Shown here piece after piece: positions 8,581 to 16,296 of a DNA stretch of 64,000 nt (position 1 is the stretch's first letter; the number at the start of each line of letters is the position of its first letter). The notes beneath the pieces were generated by a model. The model worked only from the letters and a program-made list of their open reading frames with translations. It was not told where the DNA came from and searched no databases. The translations under genes and the position numbers were made by a program. The DNA lies in the NCBI GenBank assembly GCA_947252755.1, contig CAMXWV010000004.1:62001-126000 (forward strand), given 5' to 3'. Origin of the DNA: an uncultured Dermabacter sp. (lineage in GTDB: Bacteria > Actinomycetota > Actinomycetes > Actinomycetales > Dermabacteraceae).

Positions 8581-9120
8581 ATGGCGATCCCTCCGAAGGC
8601 AGACGATCAGCGGCTGCGGAGCGCGGTGCAGCCGATCTTGGAACGTCATGGTCTGATCTGCGAAGACCTCCGCACGCAACGCGTGGGCGCCAGCACCCGC
8701 GTGGTCATCACGGTGGATCTGCCGGAGGATGAGATCGGTTCGGTGGATCTGGACACCGTGGCGGACGCGTCGGAGGAGATCTCCCAGCTGCTGGACGATG
8801 ACCCCGAGCTGATTGGTGAGGGCCCCTCGACTCTGGAGGTGACGACTCCGGGGGTGTTCCGGCCGCTGACGCAGCTGCGTCACTTCAAACGCTCTCGCAC
8901 CCGTCTGCTCTCCGGTGCTGCTGCGGACGGCCGCGAGTTCTACGGCCGGCTCACGGAGGTGGAAGGGGACACCCTGGTGATCGACGTGATGAAGCCGCCG
9001 CACAAGCCGAAGAAGAAGGGGAGCTCCGCTCCGTCGGCGGAACGCTACACCCCCGGAATCCACCGGATTCCCCTCGCTGACCTGAGCAGCGCCCAGATCG
9101 AACTCGACTTCCGCGCCTGA
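8581..9120 (+). CDS. rimP: Ribosome maturation factor RimP
   Basis: Assists 30S subunit maturation. It is 179 aa from ATG 8581, with AGGAAAGGCGAGG upstream and about 50 nt after a TAGTCT hexamer. It shows the RimP N-terminal domain (VVITVDLPEDEIGSVDLDTVADASEEIS) and the signature STLEVTTPGVFRPLTQLRHFKRS. The C-terminal domain carries a basic insertion (PPHKPKKKGSS). It opens the conserved rimP-nusA-ylxR-infB cluster. The in-frame extension back to 8182 runs antisense to the DUF4439 gene and is rejected. Confidence 0.93.
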   Translation: MAIPPKADDQRLRSAVQPILERHGLICEDLRTQRVGASTRVVITVDLPEDEIGSVDLDTVADASEEISQLLDDDPELIGEGPSTLEVTTPGVFRPLTQLRHFKRSRTRLLSGAAADGREFYGRLTEVEGDTLVIDVMKPPHKPKKKGSSAPSAERYTPGIHRIPLADLSSAQIELDFRA

Positions 9121-9210
9121 GGCTGCTGCTCATCCACCCTGACCACCGGCCTTCCGTCTGCGAAGCGCCCACCTGCACCGCCCGCCCCGGGCCAGACCAA
9201 GGAGGACCCC

Positions 9211-10182
9211 ATGGACATCGACCTCTCCGCACTCCGCCTGCTTGAGCGTGAACGTGAGATCCCCATGCCCGTTCTGCTCGACGCGATCTCGCAGGCGCTT
9301 CTCGCCGCGTATCACCACACCCCGCACCCGGCGCGCCATGCTCGCATCGACATCGATGATCGCACCGGCGCTGTGACGGTGATAGCGGAGGACCGCGATG
9401 AGGACGGGGTGCTCTTGGAGGAATGGGATGACACCCCGGAGGGCTTCGGGCGCGTGGCTGCTGCCACCGCCCGTCAGGTGATCTTCCAGCGCATCCGCGA
9501 ATTGGAGGATGAGGCTGTTCTGGGAGAGTTCTCTGGTCGTGCTGACGAGCTGGTCTCCGGCGTGATCCAGCAGGGCCGTGACCGCACAATGGTGTACGTG
9601 GATCTCGGCACGGTGGAAGGGGAGCTTCCACCGCATGAGCAGGTTCCAGGTGAGGACTACTCACACGGCACGCGCATCCGCGCCTACATCACGGATATCC
9701 GACGCGGCAGTAAAGGACCGCAGATCCTGCTCAGCCGCACCCACCCCAACCTGGTGCGCCGCCTGTTCGAACTGGAGGTTCCCGAGATCGCAGACGGCAC
9801 CGTGGAGATCATGGCCCTCGCCCGAGAAGCGGGGCACCGCTCGAAGATCGCGGTGCGCAGCACCGTGCCCGGGGTGAACCCGAAAGGCGCCGCGATCGGC
9901 CCGATGGGTTCACGGGTGCGCGCCGTGATGAACGAGCTGGAAGGGGAGAAGATCGACATCATCGACTTCTCGGATGATCCGGCCGAATTCGTGGGCAATG
10001 CGCTCTCACCCGCCCGGGTGGATAGTGTGATCGTGACCGATGAGGCCAATCGGCAGGTGCGGGCCGTCGTCTCCGAGGGACAGTTCTCCCTCGCCATCGG
10101 CAAGGAAGGGCAGAATGCCCGCCTCGCTGCCAAGCTCACCGGATGGCGCATTGACATCCGCACCCCCGGCCAGGAGGACTGA
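9211..10182 (+). CDS. nusA: Transcription termination/antitermination factor NusA
   Basis: RNA polymerase-binding factor acting in pausing, termination and rRNA antitermination. It is 323 aa with AAGGAGG before ATG 9211. Domains in order are the N-terminal RNAP-binding domain (to about residue 105), an S1 domain (GVIQQGRDRTMVYVDLG...), and two KH domains (SKIAVRSTVPGVNPKGAAIGPMGSRV and SLAIGKEGQNARLAAKLTGWRIDI). The acidic C-terminal repeats of E. coli NusA are absent, as is usual in actinobacteria. The 90-bp rimP-nusA gap holds nothing recognisable besides the Shine-Dalgarno sequence. Confidence 0.95.
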   Translation: MDIDLSALRLLEREREIPMPVLLDAISQALLAAYHHTPHPARHARIDIDDRTGAVTVIAEDRDEDGVLLEEWDDTPEGFGRVAAATARQVIFQRIRELEDEAVLGEFSGRADELVSGVIQQGRDRTMVYVDLGTVEGELPPHEQVPGEDYSHGTRIRAYITDIRRGSKGPQILLSRTHPNLVRRLFELEVPEIADGTVEIMALAREAGHRSKIAVRSTVPGVNPKGAAIGPMGSRVRAVMNELEGEKIDIIDFSDDPAEFVGNALSPARVDSVIVTDEANRQVRAVVSEGQFSLAIGKEGQNARLAAKLTGWRIDIRTPGQED

Positions 10183-10314
10183 CCCAGCAGGTCTGACCGG
10201 ATGCCGGAGCCGGCCACGGCAGCGCTGGAGCTGATAGCGGCTCGTGGCAGACCGGGTGAGCGATCACACCCCGCAGAGCGAGCTCGCTCATAGAGGTGGT
10301 GAACGGCTCTCGGG

Positions 10315-10320
10315 TAGACT
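10315..10320 (+). promoter_or_regulatory. Possible -10 box for ylxR
   Basis: TAGACT lies 34 nt before the ylxR start, in the 172-bp nusA-ylxR gap. No clear -35 is visible. It may be an internal promoter in the nusA operon. Confidence 0.3.
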
Positions 10321-10354
10321 GGACAGGCTGGAAGCGGGAGTGAAGCGGGGAGTT

Positions 10355-10645
10355 ATGGCTGATCAGGTCCATACCGCCCCGATGCGCACCTGCGTGGGGT
10401 GTCGTGAACGCGATGCCCAAAGCCAGCTCGTGCGTGCAGTGCGCTCGCTGGCCCCTCGGAGCGGGAGGACCTCTCTCCGGCTCGACCATGAGGGGACCGC
10501 TCCCGGCAGGGGAGCATGGATTCATCCAGCCAGCCCGTGCATTGACTCAGCGCTGAAGCGTGGCGGCTTCGCCCGCTCCTTCCGGGAGCCGGTGGACCCT
10601 GACGCCTTCGTTGCGGATCTGCGCGCTCGAGTGAACCCTTCGTAA
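10355..10645 (+). CDS. YlxR family RNA-binding protein (DUF448)
   Basis: Small protein (96 aa) of the YlxR/DUF448 family, which is almost always encoded between nusA and infB. The signature MRTCVGCRERDAQSQLVR with its Cys pair, the GRGAWIHPASPCIDSALKRGGFARSF segment and the basic surface fit the family. ATG 10355 is chosen because the conserved motif begins nine residues later and GGGGAG precedes it. Upstream in-frame starts would add a low-quality leader. Work on other bacteria links YlxR to RNA or nucleoid functions; nothing here decides between them. Confidence 0.85.
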   Translation: MADQVHTAPMRTCVGCRERDAQSQLVRAVRSLAPRSGRTSLRLDHEGTAPGRGAWIHPASPCIDSALKRGGFARSFREPVDPDAFVADLRARVNPS

Positions 10646-10728
10646 GGAACCGAACCACCTTTGGAAGCGGGTAGAACACCAATGGACATCCGATGAGTAC
10701 TCACCAATGAGCACCCACAGGAGCTAAT

Positions 10729-10761
10729 GGTCCGCGCCGTCCTGACTCGGCCGGGCGGACC
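10729..10761 (+). other. GC-rich hairpin in the infB leader
   Basis: GGTCCGC (10729-10735) pairs with GCGGACC (10755-10761), extended inward by GCCG/CGGC with a small bulge. It ends just before the infB Shine-Dalgarno sequence. A short frame (ATG 10727 to TAA 10783, 18 codons, AGGAG 3 nt upstream) covers the hairpin and overlaps the infB start. This could tune initiation, but that is inference. Confidence 0.4.
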
Positions 10762-10775
10762 GAGACAGGAGAATT

Positions 10776-13607
10776 GTGGCTAAAGTCCGCGTTCACGAGC
10801 TCGCCAAAGAGCTCGGAGTGACGAGCAAGGAAGTTCTGCAGAAGCTGCAGGATCTGGGCGAGTACGTCAGCTCAGCCTCGTCAACCGTTGAGCCTCCGGT
10901 TGCCCGCCGCGTGCGCGGGGCATTCCCGAAGGCAGAGGCCGCATCGGAGGCGACCTCGAAGAAGCCGGCTCCCCAGAAGTCGACAGCTGAGAAGTCGGGA
11001 GCAGCAAAGCCAGGGGCAGCGAAGCCTGCAGCGGAGAAGTCCGCTGCAGAGAAGCCCGCCGCGCCCAAGCCGGGGGCAGCGAAGCCCGCTGCTGAAACGC
11101 CTTCTGCTCCGAAGCCGGGACCAGAGAAGCCTGCGGCTGAGAAGCCGGCTGAACAGAAGCCGTCCGCCCCGAAGCCAGCGCCCGCGAAGCCAGGTGCACA
11201 GAAGCCAGGTGCACAGAAGTCAGGTGCACAGAAGCCGGGTGCCACTCCGCCGATTCCGAAGCCGGGCGCAGCCCGTCCGGGCAACAACCCGTTTGCGTCC
11301 TCGCAGGGTATGCCGCGTCCGGGCGGCCCGCGCCCGCAGCGTCGCGATGGCGGTGCACCGCGTCCGGGCAACAACCCGTTCGCATCGTCGCAGGGTATGC
11401 CGCGTCCGGGCGGCCCGCGCCCGCAGCGCCGTGACGGTCAGGCCGGCCCGGGCGGTCCTCGCCCCGGCGGGCCACGTCCGGGCGCTCCTCGCCCGAATCC
11501 GAATATGATGCCCACCCATTCGCCGTCAGCTGAGCGTCCCGCATCCGGTGGCGGTCGCGGCGGCCGTGGCCGCGGCGGCGGTCCGGGTCGTCCCGGCGGC
11601 TTCGGCGGCGGTCCGCGCCCAGGCGGGGGTCCCCGTCCCGGCGGCGGTGGTCGTCGCGGCGGCACACAGGGCGCCTTCGGCCGCGGCGGAAAGCCCGCCC
11701 GCTCCCGGAAGTCCAAGCGCGCTAAGCGCCAGGAATACGAGCAGATGCAGGCACCCGCTCCGGGCGGTGTGCAGATTCCGCGCGGCACCGGTGACACCAA
11801 GATCCGGCTGCGCCGCGGCGCATCTCTCTCGGACTTCGCTGAGCGGATCGACGTCAACCCGGCATCGCTGATCACGGTTCTGTTCGCCATGGGCGAGATG
11901 GCCACCGCCACCCAATCCCTGGATGAGGACACCTTCCGCCTGCTCGGCGAAGAGCTCGGCTACAAGATCGAGATCGTCTCGCCAGAGGACGAGGAGCGCG
12001 AGCTGCTTCAGCAGTTCGATATCGACCTGGAGGGCGAGCTCGAGGCTGAGGATGATGAGGATCGTCTGCCGCGGCCGCCGGTTGTCACCGTCATGGGTCA
12101 CGTGGACCACGGCAAAACCAGCCTGCTCGACGCGATCCGCCGTGCTGACGTGGGGGCTGGCGAAGCCGGCGGCATCACCCAGCACATCGGCGCCTACCAG
12201 GTGCATGTGGACCATGAAGGCGAAGACCGTCCGATCACGTTCGTGGACACCCCGGGTCACGAGGCGTTCACCGCCATGCGTGCCCGCGGCGCCCAGGTCA
12301 CCGATATCGCAATCCTGGTGGTGGCCGCGGATGACGGCGTCATGCCGCAGACCATTGAGGCGCTCAACCACGCGCAGGCCGCTGACGTGCCGATCGTGGT
12401 TGCCGTCAACAAGATGGACAAGCCGGATGCGAACCCGGACAAGATCCGCGCCCAGCTCACCGAATACAACCTGGTGGCTGAGGAGTACGGCGGCGACACC
12501 ATGTTCGTGGACGTCTCCGCCAAGCAGAACCTGCACATCGACAGCCTGCTCGAAGCAGTCCTGCTGACTGCTGACGCAGCGCTGGATCTGCGTGCCAATC
12601 CGGACCGCGACGCACGCGGTGTGGCGATCGAAGCGAACCTTGACCGCGGCCGCGGCCCCGTCGCCACCGTTCTGGTGGAGCAGGGCACCCTGCGGGTGGG
12701 TGATGCAATCGTCTGCGGCACCGGCCACGGCCGCGTCCGAGCCATGCTCGACGAGGACGGCAACCAGGTGGAAGAAGCGGGCCCGTCCCGCCCGGTCCAG
12801 GTGCTCGGCCTGAGCTCCGTGCCCGGTGCGGGTGACACGTTCATCGTGCCGGCTGATGAGCGCACAGCCCGTCAGATCGCAGAGAAGCGCGAGGCTGCCC
12901 AGCGTGCCGCTGCGCTGTCGAAGACCCGCAAGCGCATGTCCCTCGAGGACATCAAGGAGGCCATGGAGCAGGGACAGGTCGAAACCCTCAACCTCATCCT
13001 CAAGGGCGATGCATCCGGTTCGGTGGAAGCGCTCGAAGAGGCTCTGCTCGGCATCGAGGTGGGCGAGGATGTGCAGCTGCGCATCATCGACCGCGGCGTC
13101 GGCGCGATCACGATGAACAACATCAACCTCGCTATGGCGTCCGATGCCGTGATCATCGGCTTCAACGTCCGCGCCGAGGGGCAGAACGCCGACTACGCGG
13201 AGCGCGAAGGCGTGGAGATCAAGTACTACTCGGTCATCTACCGCGCCATCGACGAGATCGAATCCGCTCTGCTCGGCATGCTCAAGCCGGAGTACGAGGA
13301 GAAGGACATGGGATCCGCGGAGATCCGCGAGATCTTCCGCTCCTCCAAGTTCGGCAATATCGCCGGTTCGATGGTCATGTCCGGCACCATCGACCGCGGC
13401 GCCAAGGCGCGCATCACCCGCAATGGCGTGGTGGTGGCGGAGAACCTCGAGATCTCCGGTCTGCGCCGCTTCAAGGACGATGTGACCGAGGTCCGCGAAG
13501 GCTTCGAATGCGGCATCAACCTGGGATCCTTCAACGATCTCCAGGAAGGTGACCTCATCACCACCTACCACATGGTGGAGAAGCCGCGCGAACCGCAGAA
13601 GAAGTAA
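10776..13607 (+). CDS. infB: Translation initiation factor IF-2
   Basis: GTPase that brings fMet-tRNA to the 30S subunit and promotes subunit joining. It is 943 aa from GTG 10776 with ACAGGAGAATT upstream. Order: an IF2_N domain (VRVHELAKELGVTSKEVLQKL), a very long Lys/Pro/Ala then Gly/Arg/Pro-rich linker (about residues 55-320), a second IF2_N-like module, and the GTPase with GHVDHGKTSLLD, DTPGH and NKMD near residues 440-550. Domains II-IV follow. The linker contains AEKP/GAQKP repeats and a tandem 87-bp unit encoding RPGNNPFASSQGMPRPGG twice. Large open frames antisense to the gene are compositional shadows. Confidence 0.97.
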   Translation: MAKVRVHELAKELGVTSKEVLQKLQDLGEYVSSASSTVEPPVARRVRGAFPKAEAASEATSKKPAPQKSTAEKSGAAKPGAAKPAAEKSAAEKPAAPKPGAAKPAAETPSAPKPGPEKPAAEKPAEQKPSAPKPAPAKPGAQKPGAQKSGAQKPGATPPIPKPGAARPGNNPFASSQGMPRPGGPRPQRRDGGAPRPGNNPFASSQGMPRPGGPRPQRRDGQAGPGGPRPGGPRPGAPRPNPNMMPTHSPSAERPASGGGRGGRGRGGGPGRPGGFGGGPRPGGGPRPGGGGRRGGTQGAFGRGGKPARSRKSKRAKRQEYEQMQAPAPGGVQIPRGTGDTKIRLRRGASLSDFAERIDVNPASLITVLFAMGEMATATQSLDEDTFRLLGEELGYKIEIVSPEDEERELLQQFDIDLEGELEAEDDEDRLPRPPVVTVMGHVDHGKTSLLDAIRRADVGAGEAGGITQHIGAYQVHVDHEGEDRPITFVDTPGHEAFTAMRARGAQVTDIAILVVAADDGVMPQTIEALNHAQAADVPIVVAVNKMDKPDANPDKIRAQLTEYNLVAEEYGGDTMFVDVSAKQNLHIDSLLEAVLLTADAALDLRANPDRDARGVAIEANLDRGRGPVATVLVEQGTLRVGDAIVCGTGHGRVRAMLDEDGNQVEEAGPSRPVQVLGLSSVPGAGDTFIVPADERTARQIAEKREAAQRAAALSKTRKRMSLEDIKEAMEQGQVETLNLILKGDASGSVEALEEALLGIEVGEDVQLRIIDRGVGAITMNNINLAMASDAVIIGFNVRAEGQNADYAEREGVEIKYYSVIYRAIDEIESALLGMLKPEYEEKDMGSAEIREIFRSSKFGNIAGSMVMSGTIDRGAKARITRNGVVVAENLEISGLRRFKDDVTEVREGFECGINLGSFNDLQEGDLITTYHMVEKPREPQKK
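11274..11438 (+). repeat. 87-bp tandem repeat in the infB linker
   Basis: Copies begin at 11274 and 11361 (period 87 bp, 29 codons) and are nearly identical over about 77 bp. Differences are mostly synonymous. Shorter GCACAGAAG(C/T)CAGGT units precede it at about 11199-11240. Confidence 0.8.
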
Positions 13608-13625
13608 GGCACACCGCCTCTCGGC

Positions 13626-13663
13626 TGAGGCCCCGCACGCACCCTTGAGCGCGCGGGGCCTCA
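13626..13663 (+). terminator. Hairpin terminator after infB
   Basis: An 11-bp perfect stem, TGAGGCCCCGC (13626-13636) with GCGGGGCCTCA (13653-13663), starts 18 nt after the infB stop. No strong T-tract follows. Confidence 0.6.
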
Positions 13664-13699
13664 CTCACTCTCCATACCCGACCTGGACGGACCTCACCC

Positions 13700-14905
13700 A
13701 TGGCCGCTGACCTGATCGCTCTGCTCACCCCCGCCGCGAACCGCGTGTACGGGCAGCACACGCCGGCCCTCGCCGCTGCTGAACTCCGACGCGTTCTCAA
13801 CCTTACCCATGCAGGACTGCTGGAGAGCATCGAAAACACGGCTGCGCTGGGCGTTCCCGCGCTGCGGCTGCGACTGCGCGAGGACGTCACCGATGCGGAT
13901 GACGGTCAGCTGCGCGCAAGCATCCTCGGTGCCATCGCCCGCTCCGCACATGTGATGGCACTGTTCAGTGAAATCGGGCGAATGCCGGCTCCGGGAGCCG
14001 CCCGTGACGGGGACCTGCTGGAGGACATCCCTGACCTGCCGGTGCTGCTGCCGGTGCCTGCGCCGAACGCTGACCGCCTGCCGTCGGACCTGCTGACCAT
14101 CCTCAAATACCCGGGCAAGACGAATGAGCTGTTCACCGCGCTCATGCTGAACCTGGCTCTGGCCGCCAGCGCTGACCGGGACCTGCTGACCGGATCCAGC
14201 GACGCGCCGGCGGCAGCAGGCCGCGCGGGCAGGGGAGCGGCCTCCGCTTCCCGCCGATTCACCGTGCTTGACCCGGTGGCGGGGCGCGGCACCACCCTGA
14301 ATCAGGCGGCGATGTGGGGTCTGGATGCGATCGGAGTGGACGTGGACAAAAAGGATGCTGAGCTCTACCGAGGCTTCCTCACCGCTTGGCTGCGGGACAA
14401 CCGTTTCAAGCACACCACGACCGCCCAGCGGCTCACCCTGCCCAGCGGGTTCAGCGGCGCATCTTTCTCGGCGCGCTTCGCTCGCTCAAAACAGGAGCAG
14501 AAGGACGGCCTGGAGCAGCACATCACCCTGCATACAGCAGATACAGCTCAGCTCGGCTCCTTCATCCCGCAGCGCACAGTCCATGCGGTAGTGGCGGACC
14601 TCCCCTACGGAGTGCAGCATGGAGCGCGGACGAAGACAACCGGGGCGAAAGCAATGCTGCACCGTTCACCGCTCGGACTGCTCGACGCGGCTCTGCCTGC
14701 CTGGACGCGCGCCATGACAGCGGGCGCGAGCCTGGTCATCGCCATCAATCGCCATACGGCACCATGGCCCGACACCGCCCGCGCGCTTGAAGCCGCTGAT
14801 CTGCGGGTCCTCACCGACGATGGGGAATTCCGCCATCGCGTGGACCGTTCGATCGACCGTGACATCATCGTGGCTGTGAAGAGCAGTCGAACCGACCTCA
14901 GCTGA
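13700..14905 (+). CDS. SAM-dependent RNA methyltransferase, Trm11/UPF0020-like
   Basis: Predicted Rossmann methyltransferase of 401 aa between infB and rbfA. Motif I is LDPVAGRGTTLNQAAMWGLDAIGVDVD and the catalytic motif IV is ADLPYGVQHG, a DLPY variant of the (N/D)PPY motif used by N2-guanine and N6-adenine RNA methylases. NAINRH follows in the C-terminal part as AINRHT. The N-terminal 170 aa are not a clear THUMP domain. The location among ribosome and tRNA maturation genes suggests an rRNA or tRNA guanosine target, but the substrate is inferred. The start at ATG 13700 has ACGGACC rather than a strong Shine-Dalgarno. Confidence 0.7.
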   Translation: MAADLIALLTPAANRVYGQHTPALAAAELRRVLNLTHAGLLESIENTAALGVPALRLRLREDVTDADDGQLRASILGAIARSAHVMALFSEIGRMPAPGAARDGDLLEDIPDLPVLLPVPAPNADRLPSDLLTILKYPGKTNELFTALMLNLALAASADRDLLTGSSDAPAAAGRAGRGAASASRRFTVLDPVAGRGTTLNQAAMWGLDAIGVDVDKKDAELYRGFLTAWLRDNRFKHTTTAQRLTLPSGFSGASFSARFARSKQEQKDGLEQHITLHTADTAQLGSFIPQRTVHAVVADLPYGVQHGARTKTTGAKAMLHRSPLGLLDAALPAWTRAMTAGASLVIAINRHTAPWPDTARALEAADLRVLTDDGEFRHRVDRSIDRDIIVAVKSSRTDLS

Positions 14906-14915
14906 AAGGACCATC

Positions 14916-15350
14916 ATGTCCAGCACTAACCCCCGTATCCGCCGTATCGCGGACAGCATCAAGAAGATCGTTGCCACCGCGCTCGATTCAAAGGTCAAAG
15001 ACCCCCGTCTGGGCTGGGTGACGATCACCGACGTGCGCGTCACCGGAGATGGCCAGCACGCCTCAGTGTTCTACACCGTGTTCGGCGGGGAGGATGAGCG
15101 CGTCGGCACCGCGGCCGCGCTGGACTCCGCCAAGGGGATGCTCCGCAGTGAAGTGGGCAAGAAGCTCGGCATCCGGCTCACCCCGTCCCTGGAGTTCATC
15201 GAAGATGCGATCCCGGAGACTGCCGCCACCATCGATGATCTGCTCGTGGAGGCGCGTCACCGAGATGCTGAGCTCGCCCGCCTGAAGGAAGGCAAGTCGT
15301 ACGCCGGCGGAGAGCACGCCTACAAGGACGCGGACGGCGAGGAGCGCTGA
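14916..15350 (+). CDS. rbfA: 30S ribosome-binding factor A
   Basis: KH-like protein needed for late 30S/16S rRNA maturation and cold adaptation. It is 144 aa with GAAAGGA 7 nt before ATG 14916, 10 nt after the methylase stop. The RbfA pattern RIRRIADSIKKIVATALDSKVKDPRLGWVTITDVRVT and the C-terminal LEFIEDAIPETAATIDDLL are clear. A charged tail of about 25 residues follows the fold. truB starts 5 nt downstream, so the two are surely cotranscribed. Confidence 0.94.
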   Translation: MSSTNPRIRRIADSIKKIVATALDSKVKDPRLGWVTITDVRVTGDGQHASVFYTVFGGEDERVGTAAALDSAKGMLRSEVGKKLGIRLTPSLEFIEDAIPETAATIDDLLVEARHRDAELARLKEGKSYAGGEHAYKDADGEER

Positions 15351-15355
15351 GCGCC

Positions 15356-16270
15356 ATGGCTTCCGCTGCGCCGGCAGGCATCGCCCTCATCGACAAGCCC
15401 CAGGGCATGACCAGCCATGACGTGGTCTCGCGCCTGCGCTATCACCTGGCTACGAAGAAGGTGGGCCATGCGGGCACGCTTGACCCGATGGCCACGGGTC
15501 TGCTGGTGCTGGGAGTGGGGGCGGGGACCCGGTTGCTCACCTATGCCGTAGGCCTGGCGAAAACATATCGGGCCACAATCCGGCTCGGTGCTGCGACCAT
15601 CACTGATGATGCCCAGGGGGAGCAGGTGGGACCGGCGGCGGACGCATCGTCGCTGACGGACAGCGCAATTCATGCTGCGATCACACCGTTCACCGGGCAC
15701 ATCATGCAGGTGCCGAGCTCGGTGTCCGCTATCAAGGTGAACGGCCAACGATCCTACGCGCGAGTGCGCGAAGGACAGGATGTGCAGCTGGCGGCGCGGC
15801 CAGTCACCGTCACGAGGTTCGATGTGCTGCAGATGCGCCGCACCGGCGTCTTCGTGGATGTGGACGCGGTCATCGACTGCTCCAGCGGCACCTATATCCG
15901 CGCCCTCGCCCGCGATCTCGGAGCCGCGCTTGAGGTGGGCGGGCATCTGATCGCGCTGCGCCGCACTCACGTGGGTGCGTGGAGTGTTGACGGCGCGCCG
16001 CAGCCCCCGGAGCGGAACGCCCCGCGAGCGGAAGAGGGTGACTCGCCGATCCGACTGCTCGGGCTTGGTGAAGCCGCGGCCCAGCTGCTGCCGATTGCGC
16101 CGGTCACGGACGAGGAAGCCCGCGCGCTCAGCTTCGGGCAGAACATCCCCCTGCGGGAGCTGGAGGGAACGCCTGCGGCTGCGATCGTCCCCCGGAGCGG
16201 ACGCCTCGCCGCCGTTGTCGAGCCCCATCGCGGGGCGCTCAAACCGGCGATTGTCTTCCCCGAGCAGTGA
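15356..16270 (+). CDS. truB: tRNA pseudouridine-55 synthase
   Basis: Isomerises U55 in the T-loop of tRNAs. It is 304 aa. The catalytic block GHAGTLDPMATGLLVLGVG with the essential Asp is near residues 38-56, and the family motifs LAKTYRATIRLGAAT, QVPSSVSAIKVNGQRSYARVR and SGTYIRALARDLG follow. A C-terminal extension past residue 250 fits the PUA-like domain of actinobacterial TruB. It ends 26 bp before the convergent L,D-transpeptidase gene. Confidence 0.95.
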   Translation: MASAAPAGIALIDKPQGMTSHDVVSRLRYHLATKKVGHAGTLDPMATGLLVLGVGAGTRLLTYAVGLAKTYRATIRLGAATITDDAQGEQVGPAADASSLTDSAIHAAITPFTGHIMQVPSSVSAIKVNGQRSYARVREGQDVQLAARPVTVTRFDVLQMRRTGVFVDVDAVIDCSSGTYIRALARDLGAALEVGGHLIALRRTHVGAWSVDGAPQPPERNAPRAEEGDSPIRLLGLGEAAAQLLPIAPVTDEEARALSFGQNIPLRELEGTPAAAIVPRSGRLAAVVEPHRGALKPAIVFPEQ

Positions 16271-16296
16271 ACTGCTGAGCGCCGGCTCTCACGCAC

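Noticed and set aside
11526..13664. 712-codon open frame antisense to infB
   Set aside because: It mirrors the highly conserved IF-2 GTPase, with His/Val/Leu/Asp-rich shadow composition and no motif.
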